Shown one piece after another: positions 17,887-25,883 of a stretch of DNA of 64,000 nucleotides (within the stretch, counting starts at the first letter, position 1; every line of letters begins with the position of its first letter). The notes beneath the pieces were generated by a model. The model searched no databases. It was given only the letters and a program-made list of their open reading frames with translations, and had not been told where the DNA came from. Origin of the DNA: Arthrobacter pascens. GTDB taxonomy: Bacteria; Actinomycetota; Actinomycetes; Actinomycetales; Micrococcaceae. The translations under genes were made by a program, and so were the position numbers. Location: positions 1 through 64,000 of the forward strand of contig NZ_JAFHKT010000138.1 of the NCBI RefSeq assembly GCF_017052465.1, given 5' to 3'.

Positions 17887-18816
17887 GTGCGCCGACTACT
17901 AGCAATTCTCATTCCCGGACTGCTTCTGCTGACCGCCTGTGGCGGCGGAGAGCCTGCAGCCCCGGAGCCGACCAGCCAGTCCGCGGGTGAGACAGCCAAG
18001 CTGGACTCCCTGAAGCTGACTGAAAACGGAGACAAGAAGGCTCCAAAGGTCGAATTCACGAAGCCCCTCGACGTCACCGAGCCCACGGTGAAGGTGGTGA
18101 CAGAAGGCAACGGGGACCGGGTTAAGGCCAACCAGATTGCCGAGGTCTCCGTCCTGGCACTGAACGGCAAGGACGGCGCCACCCTTGATGACAGCTTCCC
18201 CAAGGATCCGCAGCCCATTGAGCTGAACGACGATCTCAAGACCCAGAGCCCCATCATCTACAACGCCTTCGTGGGCGCGAAGATCGGGTCGCACCTGGCA
18301 CTGGCGGCCCCCGGCCAGGCTGCCGCGCAGGGCGCCGAAGCGCAGCCGTCGCAGCTCCTCATCATCAAGGTGCTGTCCGCCAAGGACGCGCCAAAGGTGC
18401 TGGACAAGCCTGAAGGTGACAGCGTCACCCCGCCGGCAGGCCTGCCGAAGGTCACCGAGAAGGACGGCGTGCCCGAGCTGGACGTCAAGGGCGTCGCAGC
18501 CCCGAAGGAGCTCATCGCGCAGGACCTGATCAAGGGCAAGGGCCCCGAGGTCAAGGCCACGGATACCCTGACGGTGAACTACGTGGGCGTCGCCCTCGCC
18601 AGCGGCAAGAAGTTCGATTCGAGCTTCGACCGCAAGGAGAAGGCCACCTTCCCGCTGAACAACGTCATCAAGGGCTGGACCCAGGGCCTGACCGGCAAGA
18701 CTGTCGGCTCCCGCGTGCTCCTCGTCATCCCCAAGGCCCTCGCCTACGGTGACGCCGGCCAGGGCGAAGCCAAGGGCGACCTCGTGTTCGTGGTCGACAT
18801 CCTCGGCACCAAGTAA
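17887..18816 (+). CDS. lipoprotein FKBP-type peptidyl-prolyl isomerase
   Basis: A secreted, lipid-anchored prolyl isomerase of 309 residues. The N-terminus is a lipoprotein signal (MRRLLAILIPGLLLLTACGG) with lipobox LTAC, Cys18 being the modified residue. The C-terminal third is a clear FKBP domain (LTVNYVGVALASGKKFDSSF, VIKGWTQGLTGKTVGSRVLL, AYGDAG). The middle part (about 60-165) looks like a degenerate second FKBP domain (VLALNGKDGATLDDSF, YNAFVGAKIGSHL). GTG start. It probably helps fold exported proteins. The next gene encodes a cytosolic FKBP. Confidence 0.9.
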   Translation: MRRLLAILIPGLLLLTACGGGEPAAPEPTSQSAGETAKLDSLKLTENGDKKAPKVEFTKPLDVTEPTVKVVTEGNGDRVKANQIAEVSVLALNGKDGATLDDSFPKDPQPIELNDDLKTQSPIIYNAFVGAKIGSHLALAAPGQAAAQGAEAQPSQLLIIKVLSAKDAPKVLDKPEGDSVTPPAGLPKVTEKDGVPELDVKGVAAPKELIAQDLIKGKGPEVKATDTLTVNYVGVALASGKKFDSSFDRKEKATFPLNNVIKGWTQGLTGKTVGSRVLLVIPKALAYGDAGQGEAKGDLVFVVDILGTK

Positions 18817-18857
18817 GTTCCCCAGAGCAGTTCACCTACCTAGCAGAAGGAGCAACC

Positions 18858-19253
18858 ATGTCATTTGGTCAGCGCAACCTCGACCGCCAGAAGCCGGAAA
18901 TTGACTTCCCTGAAGGCCCCGTCCCCACGGAACTCGTCATCACGGACCTCATCGAGGGCGACGGTCCCGAAGCCAAGGCCGGCGACACCGTCTCCACCCA
19001 CTACGTCGGCGTTGCCTGGTCCACCGGCGAAGAGTTCGACGCTTCCTGGGGCCGCGGCGCGCCGCTGGACTTCAGGGTCGGCGTCGGCCAGGTCATCCAG
19101 GGCTGGGACCAGGGCCTGCTGGGCATGAAGGTCGGCGGCCGCCGCCGTCTCGAGATCCCGTCGGAGCTCGCCTACGGCTCACGCGGTGCCGGCGGAGCCA
19201 TCGGCCCGAACGAGGCCCTGATCTTCGTTGTGGACCTCGTGGGCGTCCGCTAA
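18858..19253 (+). CDS. FKBP-type peptidyl-prolyl isomerase, cytosolic
   Basis: A single-domain FKBP of 131 residues without a signal sequence. The active-site segments are intact: STHYVGVAWSTGEEFDASW, VIQGWDQGLLGMKVGGRRRL and LAYGSRGAGGAIGPNEALIF. It should catalyse cis-trans isomerisation at proline during protein folding. AGAAGGAG precedes the ATG. It follows the lipoprotein FKBP by about 40 bases, and a strong terminator-like hairpin follows it. Confidence 0.94.
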   Translation: MSFGQRNLDRQKPEIDFPEGPVPTELVITDLIEGDGPEAKAGDTVSTHYVGVAWSTGEEFDASWGRGAPLDFRVGVGQVIQGWDQGLLGMKVGGRRRLEIPSELAYGSRGAGGAIGPNEALIFVVDLVGVR

Positions 19254-19313
19254 GTCCACCAGGTGCCCTGCGGCACGCCTGCTCCCTAGGCGTCCTGCGG
19301 TCAGCTCCAGCTG

Positions 19314-19359
19314 AAGCGCGGTAACAATCGGAAGGAATTTCCGCATTGTTGCCGCGCTT
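19314..19359 (+). terminator. Hairpin terminator after the FKBP genes
   Basis: AAGCGCGG-T-AACAAT (19314-19328) pairs with ATTGTT-G-CCGCGCTT (19345-19359), with one T-G wobble and an inner GGAA/TTCC extension, followed by T. It separates the FKBP genes from pafBC. Confidence 0.7.
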
Positions 19360-19385
19360 TGGCGTTTTTCCGGACACAGCTTTAG

Positions 19386-19391
19386 TAACGT
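19386..19391 (+). promoter_or_regulatory. leaderless -10 (TAACGT) of pafBC
   Basis: Seven bases before GTG 19399, after the FKBP terminator. Confidence 0.6.
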
Positions 19392-19398
19392 AGCGAGA

Positions 19399-21381
19399 GT
19401 GTCCGCCCAACGAACTGAACGTCTGCTGAACCTCCTGATCGCCCTCCTGAACTCCAGGTACGGGCTGCGGCGCAGCGAGCTTCGGGACAAGATCTACGAC
19501 AGCGCGGCGAGTGATGCGGCCTTTGGCCGGATGTTCGAACGGGACAAAAACGACCTCAGGGATTTCGGCTTCGAGGTCGAAACCGTGACGGACCTCGGAT
19601 GGAGCTCGGACGATCCTGCGACCACGCGGTACCGGATCGGCAAGGAATCGAACCGCCTGCCCGGCGTGGAGCTCACCCGTGATGAATGGACGGTCCTGCT
19701 GCTGGCCTCCCAGCTGTGGGAACAGGCTGCCCTCGGCCCGGCGGCCACGAACGCCATGCGCAAGCTGCAGGCCTCGGGCAGCCTGGCGGACGTTGCGTTG
19801 CCGGCCGGCGTGCAGCCACGGATCAAGCCGGCGGGCCAGGCCTTTGAAGACCTCGTGGGCGCGATGCACGCCCAGCACCCGGTCCGGTTCCGGTACCTTG
19901 CCGGCAGCACGGGCAGGGAAGAGGAACGGGTGGTTGAGCCCTGGGGGCTGGGCAGCCGGTTCGGCCAGTGGTATCTGGTGGGCTATGACCGTGGCCGCCA
20001 AGCGGAGCGGTTCTTCCGGCTCTCACGTTTCACCTCCGCGGTATCGGTGCTGGCGAAGGAGACCTTTGCGCCGCCGTCAGGCTTCAACGTCCGCGCCGAG
20101 CTGGACAGTCTCCCGGAGCTCCCGCAGCGGTCCGCCGTCGTCGATGTCCGGAACGACCGCCTGCTGGGGCTGCGCAAGCGGGCGCAACCTGCCACCGTCG
20201 GATCGGCGGCCGGAAGGCCCGACGACGGGTGGGACCGGCTGGCCGTTCCCTACCGGGATGCTGAGCTGCTCGGCGAGGAACTTGCGTCCTATGGTCCAAA
20301 TGCCAAAGTGGTCGAGCCTGCGGAGCTGGCCTCCGCAGTCCGCCGCCGGCTGGAGGGCGCCGCAGCGTTCCTGGCGGAGCCCGTGCCCAACTACACTTTC
20401 TCCGGCGGTGCCGCGGGGAAGCGCGCCCGCAAACGCACTTCAGAGGACCAGCTCAAGCGCATGCTCCAGCTGGTGCCTTTCCTGGTGCACAACCAGGGCC
20501 TCCATATCCAAGACGTGGCGGACCAGTTCGGCATCACGCGGCAGGAACTTGAAAACGACCTGCTGATCCTCATCTGCTCCGGCCTTCCGCAGGGCTATCC
20601 CGATGAGCTGCTGGACATCCAGTGGGAGGACGACCACGTCTTCATCACCCAGTCGCTGGAGCTCAACAGGCCCGTCCGGTTCACAGTGGACGAGGCCTGT
20701 GCACTGCTGACGGGCCTGGAGACCCTCAACGGACTGCCCGGGCTCGCCGAAGGGGGCGCCCTGGAGTCCGTCACGCTGAAGCTCATGGCGGCTGCGGGGG
20801 AGGAGGGGCTGCGGGCAGGTGCTCTGTCTCCGGAGGTGGGTCCGGGCAACACCGCCAACCTTGAGACGATCCGCGAGGCCGTCATGTCCAGGCAGCAGCT
20901 ACACCTTGTCTACCTGTCGGCACAAAAGGATTCCCTCTCAGAGCGCGACGTGGACCCTCTCCGGCTCTATTCCATGGACAACACCTGGTACTTCGAGGCG
21001 TACTGCCACTCGGCGGAAGGATTGAGGAACTTCAGGCTGGACCGCATCGAAGACCTCAGGCCCAACGGGCGGCCCGTCTCGGCGCCGGTGTTGCCCGACG
21101 GCGGGTTTCCGGCCAAGCTCTTCACCCCGAACGACGACGACACGCTCGTGACCGTTCAGCTCACCGCCCGGGGCGCCGGGCTGGCGGACGACTACTACGC
21201 GGAGCGGACGGCCGCCCTGCCCGACGGCGGGCTGGTGGCCGAGATCCGGTTCGGCAGCACCTCATGGTTGCCCATGTTCGTTGCGCAGCACGGCGGTGCG
21301 GTCAGGATTCTCGACCCCGCCGGGCTAGCGGAGGCGTCCCGGGACTGGATCGAAGCGGCCTTGGCCCAGTACGCCCGCTAG
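19399..21381 (+). CDS. pafBC: PafBC fusion transcriptional activator (WYL domains)
   Basis: This 660-residue regulator is PafB and PafC fused in one chain. Each half has a winged helix (RLLNLLIALLNSRYGLRRSE at the start; KRMLQLVPFLVHNQGLHIQD near residue 350), a WYL ligand-sensing domain (VRFRYLAGSTGREEERVVEP; LHLVYLSAQKDS with DNTWYFEAYC) and a WCX extension. In mycobacteria the separate PafB and PafC proteins activate the LexA-independent DNA-damage response. The fused form is documented in Arthrobacter. GTG start 7 bases after TAACGT, so probably leaderless. Confidence 0.94.
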   Translation: MSAQRTERLLNLLIALLNSRYGLRRSELRDKIYDSAASDAAFGRMFERDKNDLRDFGFEVETVTDLGWSSDDPATTRYRIGKESNRLPGVELTRDEWTVLLLASQLWEQAALGPAATNAMRKLQASGSLADVALPAGVQPRIKPAGQAFEDLVGAMHAQHPVRFRYLAGSTGREEERVVEPWGLGSRFGQWYLVGYDRGRQAERFFRLSRFTSAVSVLAKETFAPPSGFNVRAELDSLPELPQRSAVVDVRNDRLLGLRKRAQPATVGSAAGRPDDGWDRLAVPYRDAELLGEELASYGPNAKVVEPAELASAVRRRLEGAAAFLAEPVPNYTFSGGAAGKRARKRTSEDQLKRMLQLVPFLVHNQGLHIQDVADQFGITRQELENDLLILICSGLPQGYPDELLDIQWEDDHVFITQSLELNRPVRFTVDEACALLTGLETLNGLPGLAEGGALESVTLKLMAAAGEEGLRAGALSPEVGPGNTANLETIREAVMSRQQLHLVYLSAQKDSLSERDVDPLRLYSMDNTWYFEAYCHSAEGLRNFRLDRIEDLRPNGRPVSAPVLPDGGFPAKLFTPNDDDTLVTVQLTARGAGLADDYYAERTAALPDGGLVAEIRFGSTSWLPMFVAQHGGAVRILDPAGLAEASRDWIEAALAQYAR

Positions 21382-21384
21382 ACT
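21379..21384 (+). promoter_or_regulatory. leaderless -10 (TAGACT) of membrane protein gene
   Basis: Seven bases before ATG 21392; the TAG is also the pafBC stop codon. Confidence 0.5.
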
Positions 21385-21391
21385 ACTCAGC

Positions 21392-21754
21392 ATGCCTTGG
21401 TGGTCATGGATCCTGATCTGGATTGCGCTGATAGCGCTTTCCCTGCTCTTCTATCTGCTGTTGGGAATCCGGCTGTTCCGAAAATTCATGACAACCGTGA
21501 AGGAACTTGGGGCGGCCGGAGACAAACTGGGCCACCTGCCCGGCCCCGACTCTGCGGCGGACGCAGCGGACGGCGGCGGGCCGCGGGTGCGGCGTGTCCC
21601 GCCGGGAGCCGCCGTCTTTGCCTCACCGCATGAGATGCGCCATGATTACCACGAATCAAAGTCATTCCGCGTGGAGGTCCGGCGGCAACGCAGGATCCGG
21701 CGCAAGGCCGAGCGGGGACAGCCCCAGGCTTTGCGCGACATCGAATTGGGATAA
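21392..21754 (+). CDS. small single-pass membrane protein, hypothetical
   Basis: A 120-residue protein with one N-terminal membrane segment (about residues 3-24, WSWILIWIALIALSLLFYLL) and a charged cytosolic tail rich in Arg and Lys (VEVRRQRRIRRKAERGQ). It lies 10 bases after pafBC and 35 bases before tatA. Genes like this commonly sit here in related actinobacteria; function unknown. The ATG follows TAGACT by 7 bases; that hexamer overlaps the pafBC stop. Confidence 0.8.
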   Translation: MPWWSWILIWIALIALSLLFYLLLGIRLFRKFMTTVKELGAAGDKLGHLPGPDSAADAADGGGPRVRRVPPGAAVFASPHEMRHDYHESKSFRVEVRRQRRIRRKAERGQPQALRDIELG

Positions 21755-21789
21755 ACGTAGGATGTACTTAAACGAAAGGACCACCCGCC

Positions 21790-22059
21790 ATGAGGCTTGA
21801 AGGCTGGCATCTCATCATTATCATCGTTCTGGCGTTGGTGCTTTTTGCGGCACCAAAGCTTCCCGGCATGGCCCGGAGCCTGGGCCAGTCGATGCGCATC
21901 TTTAAGTCGGAAGTCCGCGAGATGAAGAAGGACGACACGGCGGACGCGAAGGACGGTTCCGGTCCTGTTGAAGGCAAAGTCGTGAACCACCCGCGCTCCG
22001 CCTCGACCGATAACAATCCTGCAGACGGCCACGACGCTCAGCCGCCGAACCGCGCCTAA
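21790..22059 (+). CDS. tatA: Sec-independent (twin-arginine) translocase TatA
   Basis: TatA forms the protein-conducting element of the twin-arginine pathway, which exports folded proteins. The 89-residue product has one membrane helix (WHLIIIIVLALVLFAAPKLP), the conserved hinge FAAPKLPGMARSLGQ, an amphipathic helix (MRIFKSEVREMKK) and a variable polar tail. AAAGGA lies upstream and a TAGGAT at 21758-21763 may be its own -10. tatC starts 6 bases after its stop. Confidence 0.96.
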   Translation: MRLEGWHLIIIIVLALVLFAAPKLPGMARSLGQSMRIFKSEVREMKKDDTADAKDGSGPVEGKVVNHPRSASTDNNPADGHDAQPPNRA

Positions 22060-22065
22060 GTCCAC

Positions 22066-22902
22066 ATGGCAGTAACCATGGGTCGTCGATCCAATCCTGA
22101 GGGACGGATGGCGCTGCTGGACCATCTGAAGGAACTCAGGAACAGGCTGTTCAAGTCCGCCATCGCGGTTGTCCTTGCCACCGTCGCAGGGTTCATGGTC
22201 TATCAGCCGATGCTGGCTGCCCTGATCAAGCCCATCCGCGATCTCAATGAGAACGAGGGCCGTCAGGCGACCCTCAACTTTGACGGCGTAGCAAGTTCAT
22301 TCGACCTCATGATCCAGGTGTCAGTATTCCTGGGCGTGATCATCGCCAGCCCGGTGTGGCTGTACCAGCTGTGGGCCTTCATCGTGCCCGGCCTCCACAA
22401 AAAGGAGCGGCGCCTGGCGCTGTCGTTCGTCGCGGCGGCCGTGCCCCTGTTCGTCGGCGGCGTCACGCTGGCATGGCTGGTCCTGCCCAATGCTGTGAGG
22501 GTCCTGACGGAATTCACGCCATCCGGCGGTTCCAACTTCATCAGCGCCCAGGTCTACCTGTCGTTTGTCCTCCGGCTGCTGCTGGCGTTCGGCATCGCCT
22601 TCCTGCTGCCGGTGGTCCTGTTCGGACTCAACCTCGCCGGGATCCTCCGTGGTGCGCAGCTCGTTAAGAGCTGGCGGATCACCGTTTTTCTCGTGTGCCT
22701 GTTTGCTGCCATGGCAGCGCCGGGAGCCGACGCCATGAGCATGTTCTATCTCGCGGGCCCCATGCTTGCACTGTTTTTCGCCGCCATCGGCCTGTGCCTC
22801 CTCAATGACCGCCGCCGCGACCGCCGGGCTGCCAAGCGCGCAGCTGAGACCGAGGCCACGGCCGATATCGCGACCCCGGGCAGCGAACTGAAGAATCTCT
22901 AG
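22066..22902 (+). CDS. tatC: Sec-independent (twin-arginine) translocase TatC
   Basis: TatC is the receptor for twin-arginine signal peptides. The 278-residue protein has six membrane helices, the N-terminal signature MALLDHLKELRNRLFKS (with the conserved Glu that contacts signal peptides), FVLGVI-type helices and the FLVCLFAAMAAPGADAMSM segment. The C-terminus is basic and cytosolic. ATG 22066 is used; a second ATG lies 12 bases on. No tatB is nearby, as is usual for this neighbourhood. Confidence 0.95.
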   Translation: MAVTMGRRSNPEGRMALLDHLKELRNRLFKSAIAVVLATVAGFMVYQPMLAALIKPIRDLNENEGRQATLNFDGVASSFDLMIQVSVFLGVIIASPVWLYQLWAFIVPGLHKKERRLALSFVAAAVPLFVGGVTLAWLVLPNAVRVLTEFTPSGGSNFISAQVYLSFVLRLLLAFGIAFLLPVVLFGLNLAGILRGAQLVKSWRITVFLVCLFAAMAAPGADAMSMFYLAGPMLALFFAAIGLCLLNDRRRDRRAAKRAAETEATADIATPGSELKNL

Positions 22903-22914
22903 CGTCCGCCCAGC

Positions 22915-22920
22915 TAGGCT
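22915..22920 (+). promoter_or_regulatory. leaderless -10 (TAGGCT) of helY
   Basis: Six bases before ATG 22927. Confidence 0.6.
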
Positions 22921-22926
22921 TGAGGA

Positions 22927-25830
22927 ATGTCCACATCACCGGATTCAATGTCGCCAGCCGAACGATACAGGGCCAGCGCCGAGCGGACGGCGGAATCCAA
23001 AACCTACCTCGGAGCGTTCGCCCGCACCCTTGACTTTGAACTGGACGACTTTCAGCGTCACGCCTGCCGTTCGCTCCAGGACGGCCGGGGCGTCCTGGTG
23101 GCCGCGCCCACCGGTGCCGGGAAGACGATTGTGGGCGAATTTGCCATCTACCTTGCCCTGCAACGCGGGCTGAAGGCCTTCTACACGACGCCCATCAAGG
23201 CACTGAGCAACCAGAAGTACACCGAGCTGGCCGACAAGTACGGTGCGGACAGTGTGGGCCTGCTGACCGGTGACACCAGCATCAACGGCGACGCGCCCGT
23301 GGTGGTGATGACCACCGAGGTTCTCAGGAACATGCTCTACGCCGATTCAGCTACCCTCGACGACCTCGGCTTCGTCGTCATGGACGAGGTCCACTACCTG
23401 GCCGACCGGTTCCGGGGCGCGGTGTGGGAGGAAGTCATCATCCACCTCCCGAGCGAAGTGCAGGTGGCCTCGCTGAGTGCCACTGTTTCGAACGCCGAGG
23501 AATTCGGTGCGTGGCTGGACACGGTCAGGGGAGACACCGACGTCATCGTCTCCGAGCACCGCCCCGTTCCGCTCTGGCAGCACGTAATGGTGGGCAAGGA
23601 GATCGTGGACCTGTTCGCCGGGGACACTGCCTTCGACGAAATCGCCCCCGAAGGGGACCCCGCCACAGCCTCGGCCCTCCCGGCCGCGCCCACTGCCGAC
23701 GACGCCGGACAGCGCGGATTCGAGGTCAACCCCGAGCTGCTGTCCATGGCCCGCGCGGAGAGCCAGCTGAATTTCCAGGGCCGGTTCGGGCATGGCGGCC
23801 GGAGCCAGCGGCGGCAGCACCGTCAGCGTGCCGAGGACCGGTCCCAGCAGGCGGCACCGCGCACGGCAATCCGCCGGGCCAGCCGGCCGCAGGTGATTGC
23901 CAGCCTGGACCGGCAGGATCTGCTGCCCGCCATTACCTTCATCTTCTCCCGGGCCGGCTGCGATGCTGCAGTCACGCAGTGCGTTACCGCCGGGCTGTGG
24001 CTGACCACCGAGAGGGAACAGCGGATCATCGCCCAGCGCGTCGATGAAGCCGGGCAGGACATCCCGTCCGACGACCTTGAAGTGCTGGGCTTTTGGAATT
24101 GGCGCGACGGGCTGCTCCGGGGCATAGCGGCCCACCACGCCGGCATGCTGCCCACGTTCAAGGAAGTGGTGGAGAAACTCTTCGCCGAGGGCCTTGTCAA
24201 GGCTGTGTTCGCCACCGAAACGCTGGCCCTGGGCGTCAACATGCCGGCACGCTGTGTGGTCCTGGAGAAGTTGGATAAATTCAACGGCGAAGCGCACGTG
24301 GACATCACGGCGGGGGAGTACACGCAGCTCACCGGCCGGGCGGGCCGGCGTGGCATCGATGTCGAGGGCCACGCCGTAGTGCTGTGGCAGCCCGGCACCG
24401 ACCCGACGGCCGTTGCGGGCCTGGCATCAAGGCGGACGTACCCGCTGAATTCCAGCTTCAGGCCCACCTACAACATGAGCATCAACCTCCTGGCACAGTT
24501 TGGACGGCCACGGGCACGGGAAATCCTCGAATCCTCGTTTGCCCAGTTCCAGGCTGACCGGTCCGTGGTGGGCCTGGCCAAGCAGGTGCGGAGCCGGGAG
24601 GAATCACTGGCGGGGTACGCCAAGTCCATGACCTGCCACCTGGGCGACTTCACCGAATATGCCCGGCTGCGGCGGGAGCTATCCGACGCCGAGAACTTCA
24701 CCTCACGGGGCAAATCCAGGGCGCGGAAATCGCTGAACGAGGATTCCCTCAGCCGCCTCCTGCCCGGCGATGTGGTTGACGTTCCGGCCGGCCGCGCACC
24801 CGGTTACGCAGTGGTACTGAGTTCTGACCACAGCTCACGCGAGCCCCGCCCGGCCGTGCTCACCATGGAAAACCAGCTGCGCAGGATCGGCATCGACGAC
24901 CTCGAGGGGCCCATATCACCGCTGACCCGGATCAGGATTCCGAAGTCCTTCAACGCCAAAGTCCCGAAATCCCGCAGGGACCTGGCCTCGTCCGTCCGCA
25001 ATGCACTGCGGGAGAACCGTCCGCCGGCTCCCGGCAACCCGCGCAACACCGACTTCGGCCTCGGAGCAGGCTTTCCGAACCAGGAAAAGAAGATCGCCGA
25101 ACTTCGGCGGGCACTGCGCGCCCACCCCTGCCACGGCTGCAGCGAACGCGAGGACCACGCGCGGTGGTCTGAACGGTGGTGGAAGCTGCGCAAGGAAACC
25201 GACGGCCTGGTCCGCCAGATCCAGGGCAGGACCAATACTATCGCCAAGACCTTTGACCGGGTCTGTGATGTCCTCTCCGTGTACGGCTACCTGGAGACAC
25301 CGGAACCCGGACAGCACCGAATCAGCACTGACGGACAGCGCCTGCGCCGCATCTACGGCGAAAAGGACCTGCTGATTTCACAGGCGCTGCGCCAGGGCGC
25401 CTTTGACGACCTCGACGCCATTGAGGTGGCCGCCCTCGCCAGCGTGCTGGTGTACCAGGCGAAGCGCGAGGACCGCGGCCTTCGTCCGCGCATGCCCAGC
25501 GTGTCGCTGGAAACGGCAGTGGATATCGTGGTCCATGAATGGTCCGCCCTGGAGGACGTGGAAGAGCAGAACAAGCTCCCGTTGACCGGCGAGCCGGAAC
25601 TGGGACTGGTCTGGCCCATCTACAAGTGGGCCCGCGGCCGGCACCTCCAGGACGTGCTCAATGGTACGGATCTCGCCGCCGGGGACTTCGTCCGTTGGGT
25701 CAAGCAGGTGATTGACCTGCTCGACCAGCTGGCCAAAATCCCTGGGCTGGAGCCGCGGCTCGCCAGGCTGTGCAGCGAGGCCATCAAGATTGTCCGGCGC
25801 GGAGTCGTCGCCTACTCCACCGTGGTCTAG
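22927..25830 (+). CDS. helY: DEAD/DEAH-box RNA helicase, HelY/Mtr4-like
   Basis: A 967-residue superfamily 2 helicase like mycobacterial HelY and eukaryotic Mtr4/Ski2. Walker A is AAPTGAGKT (about residue 59), the DExH motif is VMDEVHYLADRF, motif III is SLSATVSN and motif VI is QLTGRAGRRGID. An Arg/Gln-rich linker separates the two RecA domains, and the C-terminal half has the Mtr4-type helical (DSHCT-like) domain. It probably unwinds structured RNA. Its ATG follows TAGGCT by 6 bases, so it is transcribed separately from tatC. Confidence 0.93.
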   Translation: MSTSPDSMSPAERYRASAERTAESKTYLGAFARTLDFELDDFQRHACRSLQDGRGVLVAAPTGAGKTIVGEFAIYLALQRGLKAFYTTPIKALSNQKYTELADKYGADSVGLLTGDTSINGDAPVVVMTTEVLRNMLYADSATLDDLGFVVMDEVHYLADRFRGAVWEEVIIHLPSEVQVASLSATVSNAEEFGAWLDTVRGDTDVIVSEHRPVPLWQHVMVGKEIVDLFAGDTAFDEIAPEGDPATASALPAAPTADDAGQRGFEVNPELLSMARAESQLNFQGRFGHGGRSQRRQHRQRAEDRSQQAAPRTAIRRASRPQVIASLDRQDLLPAITFIFSRAGCDAAVTQCVTAGLWLTTEREQRIIAQRVDEAGQDIPSDDLEVLGFWNWRDGLLRGIAAHHAGMLPTFKEVVEKLFAEGLVKAVFATETLALGVNMPARCVVLEKLDKFNGEAHVDITAGEYTQLTGRAGRRGIDVEGHAVVLWQPGTDPTAVAGLASRRTYPLNSSFRPTYNMSINLLAQFGRPRAREILESSFAQFQADRSVVGLAKQVRSREESLAGYAKSMTCHLGDFTEYARLRRELSDAENFTSRGKSRARKSLNEDSLSRLLPGDVVDVPAGRAPGYAVVLSSDHSSREPRPAVLTMENQLRRIGIDDLEGPISPLTRIRIPKSFNAKVPKSRRDLASSVRNALRENRPPAPGNPRNTDFGLGAGFPNQEKKIAELRRALRAHPCHGCSEREDHARWSERWWKLRKETDGLVRQIQGRTNTIAKTFDRVCDVLSVYGYLETPEPGQHRISTDGQRLRRIYGEKDLLISQALRQGAFDDLDAIEVAALASVLVYQAKREDRGLRPRMPSVSLETAVDIVVHEWSALEDVEEQNKLPLTGEPELGLVWPIYKWARGRHLQDVLNGTDLAAGDFVRWVKQVIDLLDQLAKIPGLEPRLARLCSEAIKIVRRGVVAYSTVV

Positions 25831-25883
25831 GGTCTGAAAGCCATCCCTGACAACAAATCAAGCATCAAGGAGTTCCTCCCCTC

